The notes beneath the pieces are model-generated. The model had not been told where the DNA came from. It worked only from the letters and a program-made list of their open reading frames with translations, and made no database searches. Shown here in pieces: positions 10,205 to 17,990 of a DNA stretch of 64,000 bases (the first letter of the stretch is position 1; every line of letters starts with the position of its first letter). Both the position numbers and the translations under genes were made by a program. The stretch is from Aestuariivirga litoralis (lineage in GTDB: Bacteria; Pseudomonadota; Alphaproteobacteria; Rhizobiales; Aestuariivirgaceae): positions 62,001 through 126,000 of the forward strand of contig NZ_QKVK01000004.1 in assembly GCF_003234965.1 (NCBI RefSeq), in the 5' to 3' direction.

Positions 10205-10909
10205 ATGGCGGAGTTCCTTCTGCAGAACAGTGGCTACTGCCACTGCTGCCGGTCACAAGCCACGTTCCGGAGCGCCAATGCCTGGCTGCGCGACCACTAC
10301 ATCTGCCTGAACTGCCATTCGATCCCCCGTCAGCGCCACCTGCAGCACATCCTGGATGTTCACTTTCCGGACTGGTGCGGCCGCATCCTGCACGAATCCT
10401 CGCCCGCGAACGACTTTCTCGCGCGCTATTGCAAGGCCTATGAATCGAGCCAGTTTTTCCCGGACGTTCCGCCGGGCGAGAGTCACAATGGCGTGCGCTG
10501 CGAGGACCTCGAGGGAATGTCCCTTGCCGACTCATCGATTGACATCTTCGTCACGCAGGATGTGTTCGAGCACATCAACAACCCGGCACGTGCCGCCGCT
10601 GAAGTCACGCGCGTGCTGAAGCCCGGTGGCCTGCACATCTTCACGGCGCCAAGGCACCGGGGTCTCGCCTCGATCCAACCGCGTATCCGGATCCGTGCGG
10701 ATGGCGAGATCGAGCATCTGCTCGAGCCACAGTACCACGGAAGCCCGGTCGGGGACGGAAAGGCGCTGGTAACCCATGATTATGCCCGTGACTTCGAGAG
10801 ACTCTATGCCGAATGGTCCGGCAACCTCGTCACGACCTATGTCACGCGGGACCGGGGCCTCGGGATCGATGGCGAGTTTCTCGAGGTGTTCGTGGCTTGC
10901 AAGCAGTGA
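10205..10909 (+). CDS. class I SAM-dependent methyltransferase with N-terminal cysteine cluster
   Basis: This 234-residue protein has an N-terminal zinc-ribbon-like stretch (CHCC near residues 12-15 and CLNC near 34-37). A methyltransferase core follows, in which FVTQDVFEHINNPARAAAEVTRVLKPGGLHIFT is the typical Methyltransf_11 second half. The glycine-rich SAM motif I is not obvious. The C-terminal part is ordinary for proteins annotated as small-molecule or sugar methyltransferases. The gene stands alone between the RpiR promoter region and the AHSA1 gene, which it faces. The substrate is unknown. Confidence 0.82.
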   Translation: MAEFLLQNSGYCHCCRSQATFRSANAWLRDHYICLNCHSIPRQRHLQHILDVHFPDWCGRILHESSPANDFLARYCKAYESSQFFPDVPPGESHNGVRCEDLEGMSLADSSIDIFVTQDVFEHINNPARAAAEVTRVLKPGGLHIFTAPRHRGLASIQPRIRIRADGEIEHLLEPQYHGSPVGDGKALVTHDYARDFERLYAEWSGNLVTTYVTRDRGLGIDGEFLEVFVACKQ

Positions 10910-10957
10910 TGTGACGGCAGCTGCCGGGCAACGAGGGATGAAGGGCGCGGGGGGCAG

Positions 10958-11449
10958 TCAGCTGGACGAGCCGATGTCCGCATCCCGGCCAAGATGGCGG
11001 GCCAGCTTGCCGAGGGTCTGGTAGCCGTATTCCACCGCACCGAAATCAATGACCGTCCGGCGCCGCTCAGGCGTCGGGTGGAGTTGGCGCAGGGTGAGCA
11101 CGGTCTTCCCATTCGACTGGGCATCGAAGGTGACGGTGACGTGGAAGCGGTGCGGGTCGTCCTCGTTGTCGGCGCCATGTTGCATCTCGATCAGGCGGGG
11201 CGGATCGATGCGGAGAAAGTCGATGCAGTTGGTCCACCTCGTGCCATCGGGCCCGGTATAGACGAAACGCCAGCGCCCGCCTTCACGGATGTCGCACTCG
11301 GACGTGTCGCAGGTGAAGCCTTCGGGGCCGAACCAGCGGGTGATCTGCCCGGGATCGGTCCAGGCGGCAAAGACCCGGCCGACAGGCGCATCGATGACGC
11401 GGCAGAGGACGATCTCACGCTCGATCAGGTCACGGCGGTCAGGTGTCAT
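10958..11449 (-). CDS. SRPBCC (AHSA1-like) domain protein
   Basis: This 163-residue single-domain protein of the START/Bet v 1 superfamily begins IEREIVLCRVIDAPVGRVFAAWTDPGQITRWFGPEGF, the hallmark of AHSA1 (Activator of Hsp90 homologue 1-like) proteins in bacteria. GGRWRFVYTGPDG and VTVTFD segments complete the fold. Its start overlaps the stop of the ArsR regulator by four bases. This pairing is very common and suggests a small-ligand-binding or stress role controlled by that regulator. The actual ligand is not known. Confidence 0.9.
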   Translation of the reverse strand: MTPDRRDLIEREIVLCRVIDAPVGRVFAAWTDPGQITRWFGPEGFTCDTSECDIREGGRWRFVYTGPDGTRWTNCIDFLRIDPPRLIEMQHGADNEDDPHRFHVTVTFDAQSNGKTVLTLRQLHPTPERRRTVIDFGAVEYGYQTLGKLARHLGRDADIGSSS

Positions 11450-11790
11450 TGGCGGGTGTCCTTCTTGGCGGCGAGGAAGTTTTCGAGGCGGTCGAGACGT
11501 GCCTCCCAGGCATGGCGGGTATTGTCGAGCCAGGCCTGCGCGGCGGCGAGGCGTTCCGGCCGGAGACGGCAGGGACGCTGCTGGCCGTTGCGGCCGCGGG
11601 AAATGAGGCCGGCCTGCTCCAGCACCTTCAGGTGCTGCGAGACGGCAGGAAGGCTCATGGCGAAGGGGCGGGCGATGTCCTGCACCGTCATGTCGCCCTG
11701 CTTGGCGAGGCGGGCAAGGATGGTCAGCCGCGTGGGGTCACTGAGGGCGGCAAAGGTCCGTGAGATGGTGTTGGCGCGCGGCAAGGGCAT
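11446..11790 (-). CDS. ArsR family winged-helix transcriptional regulator
   Basis: This 114-residue repressor-like protein has FAALSDPTRLTILARLAKQGDMTVQDIARPFAMSLPAVSQHLKVLEQAGLI, a typical ArsR HTH of the subgroup linked to AHSA1 proteins. No metal-binding CxC (ELCVCDL-type) motif is present, so metal sensing is unlikely. A perfect palindrome lies 6-29 bases upstream of its start and is the probable operator. No clear ribosome site precedes the ATG apart from a GGGG abutting it, so the message may be leaderless. Confidence 0.93.
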   Translation of the reverse strand: MPLPRANTISRTFAALSDPTRLTILARLAKQGDMTVQDIARPFAMSLPAVSQHLKVLEQAGLISRGRNGQQRPCRLRPERLAAAQAWLDNTRHAWEARLDRLENFLAAKKDTRQ

Positions 11791-11795
11791 GCCCC

Positions 11796-11819
11796 ATATT
11801 TAAGTGATGACTTAAATAT
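11796..11819. promoter_or_regulatory. ArsR operator palindrome
   Basis: ATATTTAAGT and ACTTAAATAT form a perfect 10-base inverted repeat separated by GATG. It is a strikingly AT-rich island in high-GC DNA directly upstream of the arsR-AHSA1 pair. TTAAGT-N4-ACTTAA is what a dimeric winged-helix repressor would bind, and the site would overlap the promoter. The palindrome is seen directly; the binding is inferred. Confidence 0.75.
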
Positions 11820-11865
11820 AGGACACACGGGAGGCCCGGTCTACGCGGCGGGGGTTGTGGCCGGC

Positions 11866-12399
11866 CTAGCGCGGTTCCCTTGGCTTCTCGATTTCCAGCG
11901 GCTTCGGCGCCGGGCAGGGACGGTAGGCGCAAACCGGGGGATCGACCGGCGGCGGGCAGCACTTCTCGGTGGCGTGGCGCTGTTCCTCGCGTCGATCAAA
12001 GTCGAGGGCGGCGGCCGGGTTCACGCTGCGGGTGATGTCGAGGATCGCCGTTTCCGCCGCGGCGATGACGGTCTGCCGGCCGGTCTGGATGTGGGCTTCG
12101 TTGTGGATGGCGCAGGTGTTGCGCGAGATCGCCTCCAGCGCACAGATCATCGCATCAGCCTGCTGCGAGAGGTGGAACAGCGTGGCATTGGTGACCTGCT
12201 GCAGCCCGGCGATGGTCTTCAGAACGGACGTGCCGGCATCGACCGCGTTGCGCACATCATTGATCGCGGCCGTCGAGGCAGCGATGGCGGCGGCGATGGC
12301 CGCCTGCCCGGCGATGATGTTGCCATTGTCGGCATGGAGCGTCTGCAGATGGCCGTTGATGGCCTGCAATTCGCCGAAGGCGTCGTTGAGCGTGGGCAT
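11866..12399 (-). CDS. hypothetical helical protein with Cys/Pro-rich tail
   Basis: I do not recognise this 177-residue protein. Residues 1-130 are alanine-rich and predicted largely helical, possibly coiled coil (FGELQAINGHLQTLHADNGNIIAGQAAIAAAIAA). The tail is unusual: EKCCPPPVDPPVCAYRPCPAPKP has four cysteines among prolines. No signal peptide is evident. It is the third gene of a minus-strand trio with the 12417 gene and the M91-like metalloprotease gene, whose own C-terminus also ends in clustered cysteines (CCSC). The shared Cys-rich tails suggest the products work together. Confidence 0.72.
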   Translation of the reverse strand: MPTLNDAFGELQAINGHLQTLHADNGNIIAGQAAIAAAIAASTAAINDVRNAVDAGTSVLKTIAGLQQVTNATLFHLSQQADAMICALEAISRNTCAIHNEAHIQTGRQTVIAAAETAILDITRSVNPAAALDFDRREEQRHATEKCCPPPVDPPVCAYRPCPAPKPLEIEKPREPR

Positions 12400-12416
12400 G
12401 GCTGTGCTGTTCCTCT

Positions 12417-12950
12417 CTAGTCGCGGGTGTCTGGCTTCACGGCGGCTTCACTGCGGATGGTCCTGCCCCACCTGGCGAGGCGCGTGCGCAGCGCATGGGC
12501 GTCGATCCGCTCGAACTGGCCGATGGGCCTTTCACTGGCGGCGATCTCGCAGCGGATGGTGTGCATGGCGCGAAGGTCGGTCTCGACCAGCGCGAAGGGC
12601 TGGCCGGGCACGGGTCGAAGTTCCTTCAGGATGGCGGGAATCTTCACGGTGATCGCTGCCGAGGCATGCGGTTCCACAGTCACCGTGGCGGGGGTGGGAA
12701 GGGTGAAGGTAGGGGCATCAGCGCTGATGGGACCGGGCGGTGCCTCGGCAAGCCGCAGGGTGAGCACGCGCTGGGCGGCATCATAGGAGAGGCCGCGCAG
12801 CTCGCTGACGACATGCAGCGGTTTCGTGCCGGGATTTTCGAGCCTGACGGTGACGTCGAACCAGATGTCGCGGCGGCCATCCATCGGGTGTGGCAGGCCG
12901 CGGCGCCGGGCCGAGAGGGCAATGTCCGTGATCGCGAGCGCATTTGCCAT
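12417..12950 (-). CDS. hypothetical beta-rich protein
   Basis: This 177-residue protein is unrecognised. Its first 120 residues alternate hydrophobic strands with polar turns (DIWFDVTVRLENPGTKPLHVV, ATVTVEPHASAAITVKIPAIL), resembling an immunoglobulin-like beta-sandwich. The last 50 residues are basic (TRLARWGRTIRSEAAVKP). It has no signal peptide. It starts 9 bases after the metalloprotease stop and ends 17 bases before the next gene, so all three are probably one transcript. Confidence 0.7.
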   Translation of the reverse strand: MANALAITDIALSARRRGLPHPMDGRRDIWFDVTVRLENPGTKPLHVVSELRGLSYDAAQRVLTLRLAEAPPGPISADAPTFTLPTPATVTVEPHASAAITVKIPAILKELRPVPGQPFALVETDLRAMHTIRCEIAASERPIGQFERIDAHALRTRLARWGRTIRSEAAVKPDTRD

Positions 12951-12959
12951 GAGGGCTCC

Positions 12960-13589
12960 TCAGCAGCTGCAGCAGGGCGAGGGGCCGGTGGGGCCGGTGG
13001 GTCCGGCGGGCCCCATGCCGGTGCAGGTGGGCACCTGGCGGCCATCGCCGGGGCCCTGGCCGCCATTGTGGTTGGTGGGATCGCGCAGCGGCAGACCCAC
13101 CTGGGCGCGATAGGTATTCTCGTCGCTGATCGCCTGAAACTCAGGATCGGCGGCGTTGAAGGTGCCGTTGGCGCGGTGGAAGGCGTGGGAGAGCTCGTGG
13201 AACAGGATGTCGGATCGCGGGAGCGAAATCTGGCCTCCCGCCGCGTCGAAGCCGAACATGGCATTGTCGAAGCAATAGACCACCTGGATCAGCCCGGCGG
13301 CATCGGGCGGATAGGTGGCGCCGCCCACGAGGTTGACCGGTATCATGCCGCCGGACCCGTCCGGTATGGTGGTACCGTTGGGCACGGCGCTGACCACGAC
13401 GTTGCCCGCCGACTGAACCAGCGCCTCGATACGGTCCTGGCCTGCACCGGAACTGGTCTTGGCGTAGGAGATGCGGTCGACCTGGGCGTTGATGGTGTCG
13501 CTGCCCAGCGCGGAGTCGCAGCGCACGATGGTGAAGACGTCGACCAGCGCCGCACCGGTGTTCGCGAGCTTGCTGAGAAAGAGCGTCAC
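12960..13589 (-). CDS. M91-like (NleD/HopH1-type) zinc metalloprotease domain protein
   Basis: The protein carries an HELSH zinc motif in DILFHELSHAFHRANG (His131, Glu132, His135 from the chosen start), followed by SDENTYRAQVGLPLRDPTNH. This matches the layout of the M91 family, whose known members NleD and HopH1 are secreted effectors. The C-terminus is a collagen-like GPAGPTGPTGP stretch ending CCSC. GTG at 13589 is preferred because GGAGG lies five bases upstream. An in-frame ATG at 13658 would add 23 residues but has no ribosome site and sits in a palindrome. No signal peptide is seen. It leads a three-gene cassette of unknown role. Confidence 0.75.
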   Translation of the reverse strand: MTLFLSKLANTGAALVDVFTIVRCDSALGSDTINAQVDRISYAKTSSGAGQDRIEALVQSAGNVVVSAVPNGTTIPDGSGGMIPVNLVGGATYPPDAAGLIQVVYCFDNAMFGFDAAGGQISLPRSDILFHELSHAFHRANGTFNAADPEFQAISDENTYRAQVGLPLRDPTNHNGGQGPGDGRQVPTCTGMGPAGPTGPTGPSPCCSC

Positions 13590-13627
13590 GGCCACCTCCG
13601 GAGACGTTGCACCGACATGCACATCGC

Positions 13628-13659
13628 GATGTTCAACCAATCTCCTGGTTGAAAACATC
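13628..13659. repeat. imperfect palindrome upstream of the metalloprotease gene
   Basis: GATGTTCAACCA and TGGTTGAAAACATC form inverted arms around ATCTCC, with a two-base AA bulge. On the minus strand this lies about 40 bases before the favoured GTG start of the M91-like gene, so it could be an operator or an mRNA hairpin that controls the cassette. Confidence 0.45.
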
Positions 13660-13708
13660 GCCGATTGTGAATGCCTGCAGGCGCTACGTCAAGAGCGGCG
13701 GGTGCTGA

Positions 13709-14554
13709 TCACGCACCTGTGGCGACGGGAGAGTCCGGGTTGCCGCCCCATTCGGTCCATGAACCGTCATAAAGCGCATGGTCGCGCGCGCCCGCCAGCG
13801 TGAGGCCGAGGGTGAGGATCGCCGCGGTGACACCGGAGCCGCAGGAGGTGATGACGGGCCTGGCGAGATCGACGCCCGCGGACGTGAAGGCGGCGGCGAT
13901 GGCGTCAGGCGATTTCAGCGTGCCGTCGGGGTTGAGGAGGCTGGCATAGTGGACGTTTCTCGCGCCGGGCATGTGGCCGGCGCGCACCCCCGGGCGGGGT
14001 TCCACCTCCTCGCCGCGGAAGCGCGTGCCGGAGCGGGCATCGGCGATCTGCCCAGCACCGGATTTCAGCGCGGCGGCGACCTCCTTCATGTCCTTCACCA
14101 TGGAGCCCTTGAAGCGGGCGGTGAAGTGGCGCTCCTGGGCCTTGAGGGCCGGGCCGTCCGCGGTGGCGCGGCCCTCGGCGAGCCATTTCTTGAGGCCGCC
14201 GTCGAGCACCGTGACGTCATCGTGGCCGAAGACCTTGAACATCCACCAGGCGCGGGCCGCAGAGAACAGGCCCACCGAGTCATAAGCGATGACGCGCTTG
14301 CCGTCGCCGATACCCATCCTGCGCATGCGGGAGGAGAATTTCTCCGGGCTCGGCAGCATGTGGGGCAGGCTCGAGGCGGTTTCGGACAACTCGTCGATGT
14401 CGAAGAACTGCGCGCCGGGGATGTGGGCCTCGAGGAATTCCTTCTTGGCGTCGCGCTGCGCGGTGGGCAGGTGCCAGGAGGCATCGATGATGGCGATGTC
14501 GGGCGAGCCGAGGTGGTCGGCCAGCCACTCTGTCGAGACGATGTCGTTGCTCAT
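13709..14554 (-). CDS. sseA: 3-mercaptopyruvate sulfurtransferase
   Basis: This 281-residue enzyme transfers sulfur from 3-mercaptopyruvate to thiols or cyanide. It has two rhodanese domains (about 1-140 and 160-281). The catalytic loop near residue 240 reads CGSGVTA, the 3-mercaptopyruvate sulfurtransferase signature that distinguishes it from thiosulfate sulfurtransferase (CRKGVT). Its ATG overlaps the alaX stop by four bases. The context with cysK and a cystine-type importer supports a role in cysteine catabolism or sulfur trafficking. Confidence 0.94.
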   Translation of the reverse strand: MSNDIVSTEWLADHLGSPDIAIIDASWHLPTAQRDAKKEFLEAHIPGAQFFDIDELSETASSLPHMLPSPEKFSSRMRRMGIGDGKRVIAYDSVGLFSAARAWWMFKVFGHDDVTVLDGGLKKWLAEGRATADGPALKAQERHFTARFKGSMVKDMKEVAAALKSGAGQIADARSGTRFRGEEVEPRPGVRAGHMPGARNVHYASLLNPDGTLKSPDAIAAAFTSAGVDLARPVITSCGSGVTAAILTLGLTLAGARDHALYDGSWTEWGGNPDSPVATGA

Positions 14555-15270
14555 TGGAAGGCCACCCTGATGCGGCGGTTGATCTTGCCCTTGTTCTCGA
14601 TCTTGGCCACCACCACGGGCCCGATGGCGGCGGTGGAGGAGAGATGCGTGCCGCCGCAGGGCTGGAGGTCGACCTTGCCGTCCTCCCCGATCATCACCAG
14701 GCGGACGCGGCCCGTGCCCATCGGCGGCTTCACCGACATGGTGCGGATCAGGTGCTGGTTCGCGGCCATTTCCTCATCCGTGATCCAGCGGAAGGAGACC
14801 GGGTGGTCTTCCGTGATCAGCCGGTTGAGCGTGGCCGTCAATTCCGCCTTGTCGGGGATCTGGCCTTCGGGAATGTCGAAGTCGATGCGGCCGCCGTCCT
14901 CGCCGATGGCACCGCCGGTGACGGGGAAGGGCACCGAGGCGCAGAGCAAGTGCATCAAGGTGTGGGCCCGCATGTTGCGGTAACGGTTGGCCCAGTCGAG
15001 GGTGAGCGTCACCTTCGATCCGACGCCGGGCAGGGTGGAGCCCTCGGCGGGGACGTGCACCACGTCCTTCGCCTCGTCATAGACGGTGGTGGCGATGGCG
15101 GCGGTGCCGCCGTCCCAGGCGAGCGTGCCCTTGTCGCCCGGCTGGCCGCCGGCGGTGGCGTAAAAGACCGTGCGGTCGAGCAGGATGCCACCCTTGTCGC
15201 TGATGGCGGTGACGGTGGCCTCGCAGTCCTTCAGGTAGGCGTCGTCACGGAAGAGGAGGGCCGCCGTCAA
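14551..15270 (-). CDS. alanyl-tRNA editing protein (AlaX)
   Basis: This 239-residue stand-alone homologue of the AlaRS editing domain should deacylate Ser-tRNA(Ala) or Gly-tRNA(Ala). The two zinc motifs are present: HTLMH (HxxxH) and CGGTH (CxxxH). The N-terminal glycine-rich YATAGGQPGDKGTL is typical of AlaXM. The start is a TTG whose last two bases are the first two of the cysK stop codon (TTGA). An upstream ATG at 15489 belongs to a shadow of cysK. The gene sits between cysK and sseA in a tightly coupled operon. Confidence 0.9.
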   Translation of the reverse strand: MTAALLFRDDAYLKDCEATVTAISDKGGILLDRTVFYATAGGQPGDKGTLAWDGGTAAIATTVYDEAKDVVHVPAEGSTLPGVGSKVTLTLDWANRYRNMRAHTLMHLLCASVPFPVTGGAIGEDGGRIDFDIPEGQIPDKAELTATLNRLITEDHPVSFRWITDEEMAANQHLIRTMSVKPPMGTGRVRLVMIGEDGKVDLQPCGGTHLSSTAAIGPVVVAKIENKGKINRRIRVAFQ

Positions 15271-16292
15271 GCCGGGACCTCTTCGGTGACGTTCGGGACA
15301 TCCGGTGCCTTTTCGAGCCAGGCGGGCACGGGCAGGTTCTTCTCGCGCAGGAAGGCGGGGTTGAAGAGCTTCGAGGCATAGCGCGTGCCATAGTCGCAGA
15401 GGATGGTCACGATGGTGTGGCCGGGGCCCAGCTGCTTTGCCATGCGGATGGCGCCCGCGACGTTGACGCCGGTCGAGCCGCCCATGCACAGGCCCTCGTG
15501 CTGCAGGAGGTCGAAGGCGATCTGGATCGCCTCCGCATCCGGGATCTGGAAGGCGTCGTCGACGATGGCGCCCTCGAGGTTCGCGGTGATGCGGCCCTGG
15601 CCGATGCCCTCGGTGATCGATGAGCCTTCGGACTTCAGCTCGCCGTGCTTGTAGTAGTTGTAGAGTGCGGCCCCCATCGGGTCGGCCAGCGCGATCTTCA
15701 CACTGGGATTGAAGGACTTGAGGCCCATGGACACGCCGGCCAGCGTGCCGCCGGAGCCCACAGCGCAGACGAAGCCATCGACCTTGCCGTCGGTCTGGCG
15801 CCAGATCTCAGGTGCGGTGCCCTCGATATGGGCCATGCGGTTTGCGGTGTTGTCGAACTGGTTGGCCCAGACGGCGCCCATGGCCTTGGCGAGGCGGCCT
15901 GAATACTTCACGTAGTTGTTGGGGTTCTTGTAGGGAACGGCCGGCACCTCGACGAGCTCGGCGCCGAGCTGGCGCAGCGCGTCCTTCTTCTCCTGGGCCT
16001 GGGTGTTGGGGATGACGATCACCGAGCGGAAGCCCATGGCATTGGCGACGACCGTGAGGCCGATGCCGGTATTGCCCGCCGTACCCTCGACGATGGTGCC
16101 GCCGGGCTTCAGCGCGCCGCGCGCGATGGCGTCGCGGATGATGAAGAGGGCCGCACGGTCCTTTACCGACTGGCCAGGATTCATGAACTCGGCCTTGCCG
16201 AGAATGGTGCAGCCGGTGAGCTCGGAAGCCTTGCGGAGCTTGATCAGCGGCGTGTTGCCGATGGCGGCGATGACGTCTTGCTTGATATCCAT
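15267..16292 (-). CDS. cysK: cysteine synthase A
   Basis: This 341-residue PLP enzyme makes cysteine from O-acetylserine and sulfide. IGNTPLIKL opens the fold, the PLP lysine is in MNPGQSVKDRAA, and the substrate/phosphate loops are EGTAGNTGIGL and GSGGTLAG. TAGNTG replaces the usual TSGNTG, as in the longer alphaproteobacterial CysK branch, and there is a C-terminal extension to VTEEVPA. It leads the cysK-alaX-sseA operon and is transcribed away from a cystine-type importer across a 171-base shared promoter region. Confidence 0.94.
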   Translation of the reverse strand: MDIKQDVIAAIGNTPLIKLRKASELTGCTILGKAEFMNPGQSVKDRAALFIIRDAIARGALKPGGTIVEGTAGNTGIGLTVVANAMGFRSVIVIPNTQAQEKKDALRQLGAELVEVPAVPYKNPNNYVKYSGRLAKAMGAVWANQFDNTANRMAHIEGTAPEIWRQTDGKVDGFVCAVGSGGTLAGVSMGLKSFNPSVKIALADPMGAALYNYYKHGELKSEGSSITEGIGQGRITANLEGAIVDDAFQIPDAEAIQIAFDLLQHEGLCMGGSTGVNVAGAIRMAKQLGPGHTIVTILCDYGTRYASKLFNPAFLREKNLPVPAWLEKAPDVPNVTEEVPA

Positions 16293-16463
16293 CCCATAGT
16301 GATGCCCCAGCGGGCGGATTCCGTCAAATCATCGGGAACCGGGCAGGCGGTTCCGGCGTTGCAACCCGGTTTTTCCTCAGCTCAGCCCTCAATATTACGA
16401 AATCGACCCGGGCGGGCGGGTTGCGGAAAAGCAAGGGCAGAGACAAGCAACCAGGAGTTTCCG

Positions 16464-17249
16464 ATGTTCACCTTCAAAGCCATTCCCGTCACGCTGCTGG
16501 CCGCCGCGCTGACGCTGGGCGCAGCCGTGCTGCCGGCCCAGGCGGGCGCCAATCTCGATGCCATCAAGCAGGCGGGGTCGATCAAGGTGGGCACCGAGGG
16601 CACCTATGCGCCCTTCACCTACCATGACGAGAGCGGCAAGCTCGTCGGCTTCGACGTCGAGATCGCCGAGGCGATCGCCAGCAAGCTGGGCGTGAAGGCC
16701 GAGTTCATCGAGGGCAAGTGGGACGGGCTGATCGCCGGCCTCGACGCCAACCGCTATGACGTGGTCATCAACGAGGTGGGCATCACCGAGAAGCGCAAGG
16801 AGAAGTTCGCCTTCTCGGACCCCTATATCGCCTCGCGCGCCGTGCTGATCGTCAAGGAGGACAATGCCGACATCAAGGACTTCAAGGACCTGAAGGGCAA
16901 GAAGGCTGCGCAGTCGCTGACCTCCAACTTCGCCGAGATCGCCAAGAACAATGGCGCCGAACTGGTGGGCACCGAGGGCTTCGACCAGTCGATCGCGCTG
17001 GTGACCCAGGGCCGTGCGGATGCGACGATCAACGACAGCCTCTCCTTCTTCGACTTCAAGAAGAAGCAGGCGGCGGCCCCCGTCAAGATCGTGGCGCAGG
17101 AGCAGGATGCCTCCTATTCGGGCGTGATCCTCAGGAAGGGTGACGACGAGCTGGTGGCCGCCATCAACCAGGCGCTGAAGGACATCGAGGCGGATGGCAC
17201 CTACCAGAAGATCTCCGACAAATACTTCGGGCAGGACGTTTCGAAGTAA
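16464..17249 (+). CDS. polar amino acid (cystine-type) ABC transporter substrate-binding protein
   Basis: This 261-residue periplasmic protein has a signal peptide ending at PAQA (about residue 25). LDAIKQAGSIKVGTEGTYAPFTYHDESGKLVGFDVEIAEAIA is the family 3 pattern close to FliY/TcyJ cystine-binding proteins. GLIAGLDANRYDVVINEVGIT and ATINDSLSFFDF follow. ATG at 16464 is set by AGGAG at 16453; the open frame upstream runs back into the cysK leader. Substrate assignment leans on the divergent cysK operon and the TcyL/TcyN-like partners. Confidence 0.9.
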   Translation: MFTFKAIPVTLLAAALTLGAAVLPAQAGANLDAIKQAGSIKVGTEGTYAPFTYHDESGKLVGFDVEIAEAIASKLGVKAEFIEGKWDGLIAGLDANRYDVVINEVGITEKRKEKFAFSDPYIASRAVLIVKEDNADIKDFKDLKGKKAAQSLTSNFAEIAKNNGAELVGTEGFDQSIALVTQGRADATINDSLSFFDFKKKQAAAPVKIVAQEQDASYSGVILRKGDDELVAAINQALKDIEADGTYQKISDKYFGQDVSK

Positions 17250-17309
17250 ACTGGAGCCGGCGCGGTGGCATGCTGCCGCGCCGCAACCTGATCTTCGAAA
17301 GGACTTCCG

Positions 17310-17990
17310 GTGCCGCCCTGGCTGCTGCTGATGCTCGACTCGCTGGCCCCGCTGCTGTGGGCCTGCCTGACCTTCACCATTCCCCTGACCATCCTGTCCT
17401 TTGCATTCGGGCTGCTGCTCGGGCTTGCCTCGGCGCTGATCCGGCTGTTCGGGCCGAAACCCGCGGCGGCGGTGGTGCGGTTCTATGTGTGGATCATCCG
17501 CGGCACGCCGCTGCTGGTGCAGCTGTTCCTGATCTTCTATGGCCTGCCCTCGGCGGGCATCCTGCTCGACGCCTTCCCGGCGGCGCTGATCGGCTTCACG
17601 CTGAACATCGGCGCCTATACCTCCGAGGTGATCCGCGCGGCAATCTCGTCGGTGCCGAAGGGACAGTGGGAGGCCTCCTTCTCGATCGGCATGAACTGGA
17701 GCCAGGCAATCCGCCGCACCGTGCTGCCGCAGGCGCTGCGGGTGGCGGTGCCGCCGCTGTCGAACACTTTCATCTCGCTGGTGAAGGACACCTCGCTCGC
17801 CGCAGCGATCACCGTGCCCGAGATGTTCCAGACGGCGCAGCGCATCGTGGCGGTGACTTATGAGCCGCTGATCCTCTATGTCGAGGCGGCGCTGATCTAT
17901 CTCGCCATCTCCTCCGTGCTCTCCGCACTGCAGGCCAGGCTCGAGGTGAGGCTGTCGCGCTATGGCGGCTTCATGGAGGGGCGGGCGTGA
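17310..17990 (+). CDS. polar amino acid ABC transporter permease (TcyL/YecS-like)
   Basis: This 226-residue inner-membrane permease of the HisMQ type begins at GTG 17310 with GAAAGGAC seven bases upstream. FTIPLTILSFAFGLLLGLASALIR is the first helix pair, FYVWIIRGTPLLVQLFLIFYGLP is the family hallmark, and the EAA loop is EASFSIGMNWSQAIRRTVLPQALR. It follows the binding protein by 60 bases and overlaps the ATPase start by four bases. Confidence 0.93.
   Translation: MPPWLLLMLDSLAPLLWACLTFTIPLTILSFAFGLLLGLASALIRLFGPKPAAAVVRFYVWIIRGTPLLVQLFLIFYGLPSAGILLDAFPAALIGFTLNIGAYTSEVIRAAISSVPKGQWEASFSIGMNWSQAIRRTVLPQALRVAVPPLSNTFISLVKDTSLAAAITVPEMFQTAQRIVAVTYEPLILYVEAALIYLAISSVLSALQARLEVRLSRYGGFMEGRA

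Noticed and set aside
12960-13067. Collagen-like GPAGPTGPTGPSP stretch read as a separate short repeat protein.
   Set aside because: It is the in-frame tail of the M91-like protein, too short for a collagen helix and without its own start.
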